Of a stretch of 64,000 nt of DNA, positions 17,156 to 25,815 are shown piece after piece (within the stretch, counting starts at the first letter, position 1; the number at the start of each line of letters is the position of its first letter). Under the pieces are notes generated by a model. It was not told the DNA's origin and did no database searches. It saw only the letters and a program-made list of their open reading frames with translations. A program made the translations under genes and the position numbers. Source of the stretch: Candidatus Thorarchaeota archaeon (GTDB lineage Archaea > Asgardarchaeota > Thorarchaeia > Thorarchaeales > Thorarchaeaceae); contig JAFGAR010000151.1 in the NCBI GenBank assembly GCA_016933575.1, positions 124,001-188,000 of the forward strand, written 5' to 3'.

Positions 17156-17725
17156 ATGTTTTTTATATTGTCTGAGATTCCAAAAATTGTAGAGAAGACT
17201 CGTGCCCTTCTCGGACTTAGAGGTTTTAGCACGATTGAATTACTTGAATATGATGACAGATACGTAATGCATCCGACTAAGGATGTTGATGATCGAACAC
17301 TCAAGTACGTTGTTTGGATCCTGAAACAAGAACGTGTAGTAGGCGTTGCAGTAGTACGTGAACTCGCCAAAGAAATGGAGGAACTCGAAGCACCTCGAGG
17401 AATGCTTGTTGGTGGAGATCGTTTTACTCCTGCATCCAAGAAGTTCGCAAAATCTGCAAGAGTCGAATTGGTCGAAGGCAACTATTCCTCGTTTGATCTA
17501 TTCGGTCATGAACTTGTTCCCCCTCACATTATTGCTGAACCCACAGAGGTCGAACGCGTTTTAGACCATTATAAGATTAAGAAGACTCAGCTACCAAGAA
17601 TTCGCACATCTGATGCTGCTGCGAGAGTTTTAGGTGCTCGAGCAGGTCAGGTTGTCCGAATTCTAAGAGATAGTGATACTGCGGGTGATTCCTATTATTA
17701 TCGACTTGTAGTAGAACATAGTTGA
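17156..17725 (+). CDS. RNA polymerase subunit Rpb5/RpoH-like, full-length eukaryotic-type (copy 2)
   Basis: 189 residues, clearly homologous to copy 1 over its whole length. The Rpo5/RpoH C-terminal domain starts at HELVPPH (residues 118-124) and includes KTQLPRIRTSD, VLGARAGQVVRILRDS and SYYYRLVV. The N-terminal 117 residues again match the eukaryotic RPB5 jaw pattern (YVVWILKQERVVGVAVVREL, LVGGDRFTPASKKF). The ATG at 17156 would give a near-leaderless message from the predicted start near 17148; TTG at 17168 aligns better with the start of copy 1. In a polymerase only one Rpb5 is present, so the two may be alternatives. Confidence 0.85.
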   Translation: MFFILSEIPKIVEKTRALLGLRGFSTIELLEYDDRYVMHPTKDVDDRTLKYVVWILKQERVVGVAVVRELAKEMEELEAPRGMLVGGDRFTPASKKFAKSARVELVEGNYSSFDLFGHELVPPHIIAEPTEVERVLDHYKIKKTQLPRIRTSDAAARVLGARAGQVVRILRDSDTAGDSYYYRLVVEHS

Positions 17726-17728
17726 TGA

Positions 17729-18493
17729 TTATACAACAATGATTCCCATTAGTATAGCAGCAATGAACATCACAACACATGAGATCATTGGAAGAGTAAC
17801 ATTGTCTGTTCCTTTAGGACTCACAAGTTCTACAAGAGTGGCTGTGGTAGCTCCAATGAGAGCAAGAACAACCATGTTGATATAATCAGCAGTAGTGATA
17901 AACACTCCATAATTAACAATCCCAAACCACCAGAATGCGATTATTGCACCCAAAAAACCAAAGATGAAGAGTGCTAAGCATCCGTGAGTGCTTCTCTTTG
18001 ACCCAAAGATTGTGCGTGTGCAATTTGTTCCATATTTCATACCAATCGGGGCACTCATTCCATCGCCAAGCATCATGATATGAATTGCAGCTGCAGGTAT
18101 GAAATATATCGCCTCATTTCCTGTGAAGGTGAAAATTGCAGTAAGGATAGTAATAGAAACTGCATACCAGAAAGGTCCTCTAACACTACCATGTTCCAGA
18201 TCTTCCGGTCGTGCCATCGCTGCAAAGAATCGGCCGAAACGCTCTGAATTTGCCATACCTAGCATCAAGACGAATGTGAGTGCTACGAAAGTTGCAACCC
18301 AAGGATGTGGATAAAACGGGACTGTCCAAATTGCTGCTCCCGCGAATAGATGCACTATCTTTCTTGTAAAATCTGAACCAAAGTTCATCTTTCTCCTCGC
18401 GACATCTGCAATTGTAAGTATGATAATGGCATAAATTATTGCGATGAAGAAGACTATAATATCATCCAGAACAATGGTGAAATCAACCTGCAA
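17729..18493 (-). CDS. dolichol/phytol kinase-like membrane enzyme
   Basis: 254 residues with about seven membrane helices. RKIVHLFAGAAIW near residue 45, GDGMSAPIGMKYG near 143 and the C-terminal SPKGTDNVTLP are the family signatures of SEC59/VTE5-type CTP-dependent prenol kinases and CDP-diglyceride synthase relatives. A likely role is phosphorylating a polyprenol such as dolichol for glycan carriers or isoprenoid lipid recycling, which would fit the glycan locus a few kb away. Start is TTG with GGAGA 9 bases upstream. Convergent with the second Rpb5 gene, 3 bases apart. Confidence 0.8.
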   Translation of the reverse strand: MQVDFTIVLDDIIVFFIAIIYAIIILTIADVARRKMNFGSDFTRKIVHLFAGAAIWTVPFYPHPWVATFVALTFVLMLGMANSERFGRFFAAMARPEDLEHGSVRGPFWYAVSITILTAIFTFTGNEAIYFIPAAAIHIMMLGDGMSAPIGMKYGTNCTRTIFGSKRSTHGCLALFIFGFLGAIIAFWWFGIVNYGVFITTADYINMVVLALIGATTATLVELVSPKGTDNVTLPMISCVVMFIAAILMGIIVV

Positions 18494-18557
18494 GATAATC
18501 GTTCTCCAGAATTAATGCCATGAAAACTAGGGAATATAGTTATCGGCAGTTGTAAAA

Positions 18558-19370
18558 TCACTCTTCGACAGGTGTTGATGTCAACCCTGTTACCTTCTCT
18601 AATTCTCGTATAGTATTTTTAACCAGTTCTTTAAGATCCTGATTGTCATTCCCTCGTGCAGACACCCATACTCTCAATGTCTTTGATGTTCCATATGTCT
18701 TAGGCATTGACTTTACGTAGACACCTGGATGTTTCTTCATAGCTATATCTATAGCTGGAGAAAATACCGACTCGTCATGTATACCAAACTCCACAACCTT
18801 TTCATAAAATCTCTGAGTCACATTCTCGATTATCCAAGGGACTATTGAATCTTCAAAGATGAATTTCAGCTCACTAGGAACTCCCGGCAGACAGAAAATC
18901 ACAACTTCCTCAAGTTGAATCATCACACCTGGAGCACCCCCAACTCGATTATCTAGGGGAGTTGCACCTTCTGGTATGTGAGCCATTTTTCTTCTTGCTT
19001 CTGTTATGTCAGGTGAGCTGACTATTCCTCTCTCATATAGTGACTGATATTGCCGTTTAACGATGGAGAGTGCGTCTGAATTTTCAACGACTTTACGACC
19101 AATTGCTTTTCCTATCGCTTTCAAGGTCATATCATCATGAGTTGGTCCAAGACCTCCAGTGGTTATGATAATGTCGCAAGAATCTCTTAGAAAATTCAAA
19201 GCTTCTCTAATCTCATCCAACTCATCCCTTACAGATACTAGTCGTTTGATATGAGCTCCTTGAGCAACAAGTCTTAGTTCCATCCAATTCGAATTCGTAT
19301 CAAGAACAACGCCATCAAGAACTTCATTCCCAATTGCCAAGATTCCAACCGTTTTTGATTCTCTTTTCAT
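18558..19370 (-). CDS. CinA/MoeA-type nucleotide-binding domain protein
   Basis: 270 residues of the COG1058 family (CinA N-terminal, molybdopterin-binding fold). Signatures are ILAIGNEVLDG at the start, ITTGGLGPTHDDMT near 90, GGAPGV near 143 and CLPGVPSE near 157. Bacterial CinA relatives hydrolyse ADP-ribose or FAD-like pyrophosphates. There is no C-terminal amidohydrolase (PncC) domain. The start has GGAG upstream. Likely in one operon with the HD and TatD-like genes upstream on the same strand (gaps 13 and 45 bases), suggesting nucleotide housekeeping. Confidence 0.8.
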   Translation of the reverse strand: MKRESKTVGILAIGNEVLDGVVLDTNSNWMELRLVAQGAHIKRLVSVRDELDEIREALNFLRDSCDIIITTGGLGPTHDDMTLKAIGKAIGRKVVENSDALSIVKRQYQSLYERGIVSSPDITEARRKMAHIPEGATPLDNRVGGAPGVMIQLEEVVIFCLPGVPSELKFIFEDSIVPWIIENVTQRFYEKVVEFGIHDESVFSPAIDIAMKKHPGVYVKSMPKTYGTSKTLRVWVSARGNDNQDLKELVKNTIRELEKVTGLTSTPVEE

Positions 19371-19383
19371 AGATATCAGACTC

Positions 19384-20040
19384 CTATGAATCCGAACTTA
19401 ATTCTGAACCAAGAATTCTAGTCAAGTTCTGTAGTGTTTCAAGTCGTTCAATTGCAAGCTCTTTCCCTCTTTCAGTAACAACACTTCTCGCAATTTTTTC
19501 TGCAAGTGGGAGAAATTCAACAAGTTTAGTATGGAACTCAAGGAGACTATTTCCTGGATAGATTCTAATCCCATTCAAAATATATTGCAGTAATCCTACT
19601 AACCCAAGTTTATGTATCTTGTCCGCTTCCCAAAGGATTTGTGCCTCGATTGGACTTAGAGGTGCTTCCAAGGTAAGTCCTACATGTTTCTTAATTACAT
19701 CACAGACCTTTCTAATAAGCAACTCTTCAAACCCATTCTTGAGGAGCCAATCTTTTGCTAGTTCCGCGCTCGCTACTCCATGGTCGCGAATTGCTACGCC
19801 GCCGAGACCTGGCTTTGCAAAATCATGGAACCAAGCGGCAAGGCTAACGACTTCTATGTCTGCATCTATCTTTGACGCAAGATGTTTTGCAAGGTTAACG
19901 ACCTGTTCTACATGGTCTCCACGATAATTATAAAGCGGAACATTCTGATTCTCAGATGCATCCTTCCATTCTTCAATAGCTGCCACGCTGGTAGTAGCTA
20001 TTACCATCTTCTTAATCTGAACCTCAATATCTGGTCTCAT
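19384..20040 (-). CDS. HD-domain metal-dependent phosphohydrolase
   Basis: The HD fold is shown by GDHVEQV (His43), WFHDFAKPG (His72-Asp73), a following DHG, and a histidine in KKHVG. These are metal ligands for phosphomonoesterase or dNTPase-like activity on nucleotides. I chose the ATG at 20040; a TTG 7 codons upstream is possible. It lies between CinA-like and TatD-like genes. Length is about 218 residues, normal for stand-alone archaeal HD proteins. Substrate unknown. Confidence 0.75.
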   Translation of the reverse strand: MRPDIEVQIKKMVIATTSVAAIEEWKDASENQNVPLYNYRGDHVEQVVNLAKHLASKIDADIEVVSLAAWFHDFAKPGLGGVAIRDHGVASAELAKDWLLKNGFEELLIRKVCDVIKKHVGLTLEAPLSPIEAQILWEADKIHKLGLVGLLQYILNGIRIYPGNSLLEFHTKLVEFLPLAEKIARSVVTERGKELAIERLETLQNLTRILGSELSSDS

Positions 20041-20085
20041 TTTGTGTCTAAAAGGTTTCAAGCTTTGTCGCTCTTATGAATTATC

Positions 20086-20859
20086 TTACTTTGGTCTAAT
20101 TCTAGAATACAATCGACATATGTTTTCAAGAACTATTTTTCCAATTTCTTCTTCTTCCATGTGAAGTATTGATGCTATCTCTCGTAATGCAATTGGTAGG
20201 TTTGCTGGTTCATTCAACTGTCCAATTACTGGACTAAGGACAGGACTGTCGGTTTCAATCAATAGACGATCAATTGCTACAGCTTTGACTAATTTTCTCT
20301 TTTGTGGCGATCTCACAACTGAAGTAGGTATTGAAAAATAGTAACCTAGTTCAGTTGATGCAATTCTAGCCAAATTTGATTTTCCGTCAAATGCATGCAG
20401 ATGAACCCTCTGTGCACCATTATTTCTTAATACAGCAAGTGCAGCTGCACCAGCTGACCTAGAGTGAATTTGTATTGGCAACTTCAATTCTAATGCTAAA
20501 TCTATCATCTTGACAAATACAGATTCTTGTTTCTTTCTTTCATCATGATCTCTTTCTAAATAGTGATCAAGTCCGCACTCTCCTATCGCGATAATGCTAT
20601 CTCTATGTTCTTTGATTAATGAAATCGCTTTTTCGCATTCATAATGATTGATTGGATTCAAACCCAAGGCTGTGTATATTGATGCAGATGAGCTGGCAAG
20701 CTCTAAATTTAGCGAGTATTGATCAATTCTTGTCGCTGATGTTATCATCACAATATCTCGCTCGATTGCCCTCTTTATAATTTCATTACGATTCTGATCA
20801 TATTCTAATTCGCCAAGATGGCAATGTGTATCAATCATTTTCAATTGCATCGCGCTCAT
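20086..20859 (-). CDS. TatD-family metal-dependent hydrolase/DNase
   Basis: 257 residues with TatD signatures: DTHCHLGE (His12, His14), GECGLDHY near 96, PIQIHSRS near 130, HLHAFDG and LIETDSPVLSP near 205. These supply the two-metal centre of an amidohydrolase barrel; members are 3'-5' exonucleases or DNases. The start MSAMQLKMIDTHCH has three in-frame ATGs, and the true N-terminus may be at residue 4 or 8. First gene of the probable TatD-HD-CinA operon. Confidence 0.8.
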   Translation of the reverse strand: MSAMQLKMIDTHCHLGELEYDQNRNEIIKRAIERDIVMITSATRIDQYSLNLELASSSASIYTALGLNPINHYECEKAISLIKEHRDSIIAIGECGLDHYLERDHDERKKQESVFVKMIDLALELKLPIQIHSRSAGAAALAVLRNNGAQRVHLHAFDGKSNLARIASTELGYYFSIPTSVVRSPQKRKLVKAVAIDRLLIETDSPVLSPVIGQLNEPANLPIALREIASILHMEEEEIGKIVLENICRLYSRIRPK

Positions 20860-20956
20860 TTTACTGTTTAATAGATCTCATGAATTTTAGTACTCACTAG
20901 TTTTCTTGGACTTCGTGGGAAAAATAATTTAGGGCACAGTCAATTGTCAGATTGCT

Positions 20957-21940
20957 GTGACGAATTTGGATGTGAAATGGACAATTAGAAGATTCAATCC
21001 TTCAGATCGACCTCATTATCTAGCCTGGAGGAAGTTAGTAGCACACAGAGACAAAAATCCCGAGTTCATAGAGTGGGAATACTACTCATCACCATATGGA
21101 CCTGTAGAAACATGGGTCGCGGATGTCGATGGTAAAATTGTTGGTCAGTACTCTCTTCAACGATACGATTGCTACTACTTTGGAAAGCTTATACGAGCAT
21201 CACTATGTTTCGATGTAGCAACGCATCCTGATTACAGGAACCAAGGAATGTTCACCAAGTTGGGTTTCCATTCCTTGAAGAAGGAAGGAGAAAGTAATGT
21301 TTCTTTTACAATTGGATTTCCTTGGGTGGGGGGCATCGCAATCCCTGGACATATGAAAGTCGGATGGTCAAAGCTTGGTGAATTGGGCATTTATTCAAAG
21401 ACTGACCTTATCACAAATGAACACCAAGATATCGACGCATTTCAGATAAAACAAATCACCACATTTGATGATCGATTCGATGAACTAGCAGAAACTCACA
21501 AAACCGACTTGCCTATAATGCTTAAGCGAAGTGCAGCGTATCTTAATTGGAGATACATTCAGAAACTGGGCTATGTTTATCACTGCTTTGAAATTCTGAA
21601 AGGTGAACAATTAGTTGGATATTTCATTTTGAAACTATATGTGAGTGAGAAGAGCAAGACCCTTCATATCATTGATTATATCATTCCAAAGAATCCATCT
21701 CTCTATCAAGAAGTACTTGATTTCGTCATTACTTATGCAAAGAATAATGATGTCCAGAAGGTCAACCTTGTTATCAATGAAAACCATCATTTCTTTCAAT
21801 TCCTAGAAGAATCCAATTTCAATCGTGAAGAGCGATTCTTCATACCAATAGTACATAGAAACAACGATACGATTGACAATGACCTGTTGATTGATTTCAA
21901 GAATCATTACCTAACAATGGGTGACAATGATATCTTCTGA
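20957..21940 (+). CDS. GNAT family N-acetyltransferase
   Basis: 327 residues from GTG. The N-terminal domain has a good acetyl-CoA loop, VATHPDYRNQGMFTKLG near residue 86, preceded by strands GQYSLQRYDC. A second domain (residues 190-310, LNWRYIQKLGYVYHCFEI and the following strands) also looks GNAT-like, as in Eis- or FemX-type double-GNAT proteins. It stands next to a PIG-L deacetylase and opens the surface-glycan region, so an amino sugar is a likely acceptor; this is inference from position. Confidence 0.75.
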   Translation: MTNLDVKWTIRRFNPSDRPHYLAWRKLVAHRDKNPEFIEWEYYSSPYGPVETWVADVDGKIVGQYSLQRYDCYYFGKLIRASLCFDVATHPDYRNQGMFTKLGFHSLKKEGESNVSFTIGFPWVGGIAIPGHMKVGWSKLGELGIYSKTDLITNEHQDIDAFQIKQITTFDDRFDELAETHKTDLPIMLKRSAAYLNWRYIQKLGYVYHCFEILKGEQLVGYFILKLYVSEKSKTLHIIDYIIPKNPSLYQEVLDFVITYAKNNDVQKVNLVINENHHFFQFLEESNFNREERFFIPIVHRNNDTIDNDLLIDFKNHYLTMGDNDIF

Positions 21941-22006
21941 ATTCGAATCTTCATACAATAAGATAACCCTTAATTGCACATCTCGTTACAAGAGAAAACC
22001 AATTCA

Positions 22007-22678
22007 ATGAGGTTCCTCGCCTTGAAAATTCAATCGAAACATGCACTCTTCTTATCCGCTCATGCTGACGATGCAGAATTTGGCTGTGGTGGTATTATTC
22101 AGAAATTGATTGCTGCTGGGACCAAAGTCACTTCACTCGTATTCTCAATTGCAGAAGAAGCAGCAGACACAACAAAATACCCAAGAAACATTCGTAAATC
22201 TGAGTGTGAAGATGCTGCTAAAGTCTTAGGAATAGAAGACTTACGAATATTGACCTTTCCAGTAAGAACATTCCCTAGTCGAAGACAAGAGATTCTGCAG
22301 GCGATTGTTGATATCCGAAAAGAGAATGAATTCGACTTAGTTCTCACGCATTGGCCCAATGATATTCATCAAGATCATCAAATCGTTGCAATTGAATCAC
22401 TGAGAGCATTCAAAGGAGGCGAAGCGACTGTTATGAGTTACGAGGTTCCCTTGGATTGCCTAAGTTTTTCACCCAACGTTTTTGTACCTCTTACTGAAAA
22501 AGAAGTGGATCGTAAAATTGAAGCTATATGGTGTTATCAATCCGAAGTTGCACGAAGAAGCTATTTTTCAAAAGATATGATTCGTTCCGCACTTGGATAC
22601 AGAGGTCCTTTTGCACAGACAGTCTATGCGGAAGCATTTGAATTGAAGATTCTTGTTGCAAATGTTGAATCATACTGA
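22007..22678 (+). CDS. PIG-L family N-acetylglucosaminyl deacetylase (first copy)
   Basis: Zinc-dependent LmbE/PIG-L deacetylase. The metal site SAHADDAEFG (His19, Asp21, Asp22) is followed by the substrate loop THWPNDIHQDHQ (second metal histidine pair). ATG 22007 is preferred over a TTG at 21974. It likely removes an acetyl group from an N-acetylated sugar. It sits beside a GNAT enzyme. A second, related copy lies at 39.3-40.0 kb. Confidence 0.85.
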   Translation: MRFLALKIQSKHALFLSAHADDAEFGCGGIIQKLIAAGTKVTSLVFSIAEEAADTTKYPRNIRKSECEDAAKVLGIEDLRILTFPVRTFPSRRQEILQAIVDIRKENEFDLVLTHWPNDIHQDHQIVAIESLRAFKGGEATVMSYEVPLDCLSFSPNVFVPLTEKEVDRKIEAIWCYQSEVARRSYFSKDMIRSALGYRGPFAQTVYAEAFELKILVANVESY

Positions 22679-22733
22679 GTATTTATTGTATGATTCTTAT
22701 AATTCAAAAAATAGACATATACTTGAAGATGCA

Positions 22734-23972
22734 TCACGAATCGACAACAGTTTTCAAGACTGATGCTAGGTCTGCAGTAAGAATCCTGCGACTGAATCGT
22801 TGACTATCCTCTGTTGAGGGACCTAGAATTTGTTCTCCCCTCTTGAACATATCAAGGAACTCTATGATTTTCGTTGCACCTTCTTCTGGTTTTAAGCCAT
22901 TGACTGAAGTTCCAAGACCGTTTCTAGTAATGAAATCACCAAACACCTCAGGATTGTCAAAGCTTAGTGTGGGGTGACCAGATGCGGCATATTCGAATAT
23001 CTTTGCTGGAAATGATCTACTTACCATACCCCCAAATTGCACTAAAACATGACATTGATGAATGAAGGATAGTGCTTCAAAATGAGGAACAAATCCCCGA
23101 ATAGAAATCAAATCATCAACATTCATCCTCCTTGCTTCATTCTTCACAAATTTTGGTTGCATATTACCTACAAAAACAACATCAATCAGCTCACGCATTT
23201 CGGGTCTTTGCTTCAAGGCAAGGTTGAGAGATTCGAAAAATGGCCTTGGTGACACTTTTCCATATATGGAGCCAACATAACCAAATACAAATCTATCATT
23301 GGGTGGATTTCTCATTTCGACTGAGAAGTCGTCAGGATCATAACCATTTGTTATCATTGTGATACGTTCTTCCGATTGACCTAATTTTTCAGAAAGGTCT
23401 ACGCTATGGCTTTCATTAGTTGTAATCAGATGGTCAAAACTTGCCAGTAGTTTTCTTTCATAAAGTGAATAGAACTTCTTATGACACTTTGTTGGCCACT
23501 TCATGAACTCATTTGTTGTATAAGGATCTCTCAAATCAGCAATAATAGGAATTTTGTATATTTTATTCAAAGCTCTAGCGACTCTGAGAGCGGAGTACGG
23601 TGGAGCAGTAGCAATAATCGCTTCATAATTGCCTTCCTTTATCAGTTTCTTTCCTGTTCTTATTGCATCTGGTACCCAATCATATTGCGCATCAAGGAAT
23701 GAGTAAAGCAGTGATTGTCTTCTAAGAGGTCCTTTGGCAATTCTCCCGAGTGTACTAAAAATTGGTAGTCGATAGCTTCTCGCAATTTTCTGTCCTCTGG
23801 GTATTGACGCAAGCATTGATAGATCATTGGGATAATGTCCATCATTTTTCACAGATAATACACTTGATCTCCACCCGTATTCGGGTAGGTATTTAGAAAA
23901 TTGGAGTGGTCTGACAGAGCCAACACTACCTAATGGTGGGTAGAAGTATGCAATGAATAATACTTCTCTCAT
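22734..23972 (-). CDS. family 4-like glycosyltransferase
   Basis: GT-B fold glycosyltransferase of about 412 residues. The N-terminal MREVLFIAYFYPPLGSVGSVR is a typical acceptor-domain start, and the C-terminal donor domain has FGYVGSIYGK and SFPAKIFEYAASGHPTLSF, equivalent to the EX7E nucleotide-sugar motif. I chose the ATG at 23972; GTG at 23987 is possible. Convergent with the PIG-L gene. The sugar donor is unknown. Confidence 0.85.
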   Translation of the reverse strand: MREVLFIAYFYPPLGSVGSVRPLQFSKYLPEYGWRSSVLSVKNDGHYPNDLSMLASIPRGQKIARSYRLPIFSTLGRIAKGPLRRQSLLYSFLDAQYDWVPDAIRTGKKLIKEGNYEAIIATAPPYSALRVARALNKIYKIPIIADLRDPYTTNEFMKWPTKCHKKFYSLYERKLLASFDHLITTNESHSVDLSEKLGQSEERITMITNGYDPDDFSVEMRNPPNDRFVFGYVGSIYGKVSPRPFFESLNLALKQRPEMRELIDVVFVGNMQPKFVKNEARRMNVDDLISIRGFVPHFEALSFIHQCHVLVQFGGMVSRSFPAKIFEYAASGHPTLSFDNPEVFGDFITRNGLGTSVNGLKPEEGATKIIEFLDMFKRGEQILGPSTEDSQRFSRRILTADLASVLKTVVDS

Positions 23973-24349
23973 TTCCTTTTCACACACTCGTCTTTTTTTA
24001 CTAGAGGCTATGCTTATTCTTTCCTATTGCTTGTTCCAAAATTCCCAATCTTTTCAATATAACCAATTAGAGTTTTTTAGCCTGGCAAAATGCTGTATCT
24101 CTAGTTTATCCATTTTGACCCTATTGATAGCTTGGGGTCGTATTACTCCAATGGCTAAGATTCAATTCAGGAGAGCATGTAGTAGGAGATAATGAAGGAA
24201 AATCCAAAGAATGAGATAAAGGTTATTACTTCAAAACAGATGATAGACACAAATCTGTAGATATATGACTTCCAATAGTTCCCAAGCTACCGTAGAATAG
24301 ATCCTTTTTCAATTGATGAGAATTGAAACGTATCGTCAGAAGGAGATAT
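23973..24349. other. intergenic region, divergent, 377 bp
   Basis: No credible gene. It separates the glycosyltransferase (minus) from the rmlC leader (plus) and should carry promoters for both. It is AT-rich, with poly-T near 23995. I see no strong hairpin and cannot place the TATA boxes with confidence. Confidence 0.5.
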
Positions 24350-24379
24350 ATGACCGAGAGGCTATCGAATAAATCATGA
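24350..24379 (+). CDS. nine-codon upstream ORF coupled to rmlC
   Basis: ATG at 24350 is preceded by AGAAGGAGATAT, the best ribosome site in this region. It encodes MTERLSNKS and ends at TGA 24377-24379, overlapping the rmlC ATG (24376) as ATGA. The rmlC start has no ribosome site of its own. The mini-ORF therefore probably delivers ribosomes to rmlC by termination-reinitiation. No attenuator-like codon bias is visible. Confidence 0.5.
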   Translation: MTERLSNKS

Positions 24380-24903
24380 CGAATAATCAGGGTGTAAGGA
24401 TAATTAAAACGAAATTCAAAGAGGCTGTGCTAATTGAACCTGTTGTTCATGATGATTACAGAGGTTACTTCAAAGAAACATTCAGAAAGAATTTGTACCA
24501 CGAATTAGGGATTGACACAGAATTTGTACAAGACAATGTTTCTTGGTCATATAGAAACGTCATAAGAGGAATGCATTTTGATTTTAATGTCGCGAAGCTT
24601 GTTCAAGTAGTACAGGGACGAACATACCATGTTATAGCGGATATGCGCGAAAGCTCGGAAACCTACAAAGAATGGCAATCCTTCATATTATCAGATTCAA
24701 ATCATCGTCAATTGTTTGTACCTGCAGGCTTTGCAAATGGCTTTCTTGTTCTAAGCGATACAGCCTTGGTTCACTATAAACAAGGGACATATTGGAACTC
24801 AGAAACCGATCAAGGATTTCCATGGGATGATCCTTCAATAGGTATCAAATGGCCGATTGAGAATCCAATCCTCTCAGAAAAAGATGGTATGAAGTTCAGG
24901 TGA
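24376..24903 (+). CDS. rmlC: dTDP-4-dehydrorhamnose 3,5-epimerase
   Basis: 175-residue cupin epimerase acting on dTDP-4-keto-6-deoxyglucose in deoxysugar synthesis. Signatures are DDYRGYFKETFRKN near residue 27, VIRGMHFD with the catalytic His, AKLVQVVQGR, LFVPAGFANGFLVLSD and HYKQGTYW. The usual GFAHGF is GFANGF here, a His to Asn change at a well conserved place, so it may act on a related sugar. It follows a nine-codon leader ORF and precedes the RmlD-like and epimerase genes on the same strand. Confidence 0.85.
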   Translation: MTNNQGVRIIKTKFKEAVLIEPVVHDDYRGYFKETFRKNLYHELGIDTEFVQDNVSWSYRNVIRGMHFDFNVAKLVQVVQGRTYHVIADMRESSETYKEWQSFILSDSNHRQLFVPAGFANGFLVLSDTALVHYKQGTYWNSETDQGFPWDDPSIGIKWPIENPILSEKDGMKFR

Positions 24904-25057
24904 ACTTCATCGAATAGGGTGCTATCAACACACAGAGATTCCGTTTGACCTGAATTTCAGATGTCTTCTCATCAATGGAACCTATGTTTTTAAAAGGTAA
25001 TATATTCGAGAATCCACATTGTTCAGTATACTGGATACTTATGGTGTGAATCATCAT

Positions 25058-25786
25058 ATGACAACAATCGTATCAGGTGGATCAGGCAATCTAGCAAAAG
25101 TTCTCAAGGAATCTCATCCTGAGTATTTGTATCTTTCACGAAAAGAGATGGATGTTACAGATCGAGAAACTGTCATGAGTGTCTTCGATAGAGAACATCC
25201 CACAATGTGTATACATCTTGCCGCGAACACAGATGTCGCTGGATGCGAAACAAATCACGATTTAGCATATTCAACCAATTCAATTGGCTGTAGGAACATC
25301 GCTGATGCCTGTATCAAGTATGATACATATGTAATCTATACATCTACAGATTATGTATTCGATGGCGAAAAAGGACTGTATAAAGAGGAAGATCCTCCAA
25401 GTCCGATTAACTACTATGGTCTAACGAAGCTTCTAGGAGAATTTGAAATACGTCATGTTCCCCGGCATCTAATTATAAGAGGCACTATGAAACAGGATAC
25501 AGGTTGGAGACATCCTCGTGTTCCAGACGATATTTTCCAAAGTCTTTTACATTATTCCCAATATAGTTGGATTTTATTTCAATTGATAAAACTGAATCAA
25601 ACTGGTATTATCCATGTTGGTTATGACCGATACAATCTTTATGAATATGCAAAGTCAAGACGTCAGGATGTTGAAGCAATTAAAAGGAGTGACATCAAAT
25701 CGGTGCGTCTACCTGGCGATTGCTCGTTGGACATAACGAAATTAAAATCAATCTTGAATTTGGAGTTAATGCCAAAACCACAATAA
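25058..25786 (+). CDS. RmlD-like dTDP-4-dehydrorhamnose reductase family protein
   Basis: A short-chain dehydrogenase with nucleotide-binding VSGGSGNLAK at the start, HLAANTDVAGCE, YTSTDYVFDGEKG and the catalytic pair in YYGLTKLLGE. These are RmlD features. At about 242 residues it is shorter than typical RmlD (about 290), with a reduced C-terminal substrate domain. ATG 25058 begins MTTIVSGG as expected. Likely makes a reduced 6-deoxysugar nucleotide. Confidence 0.75.
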   Translation: MTTIVSGGSGNLAKVLKESHPEYLYLSRKEMDVTDRETVMSVFDREHPTMCIHLAANTDVAGCETNHDLAYSTNSIGCRNIADACIKYDTYVIYTSTDYVFDGEKGLYKEEDPPSPINYYGLTKLLGEFEIRHVPRHLIIRGTMKQDTGWRHPRVPDDIFQSLLHYSQYSWILFQLIKLNQTGIIHVGYDRYNLYEYAKSRRQDVEAIKRSDIKSVRLPGDCSLDITKLKSILNLELMPKPQ

Positions 25787-25815
25787 AACAATATCATAGT
25801 CAGGTGTATGAAAGA

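Noticed and set aside
23953-24192. 79-codon frame in the 377-base intergenic region
   Set aside because: It begins inside the glycosyltransferase on the other strand, has no ribosome site, and its hydrophobic product reflects T-rich DNA.
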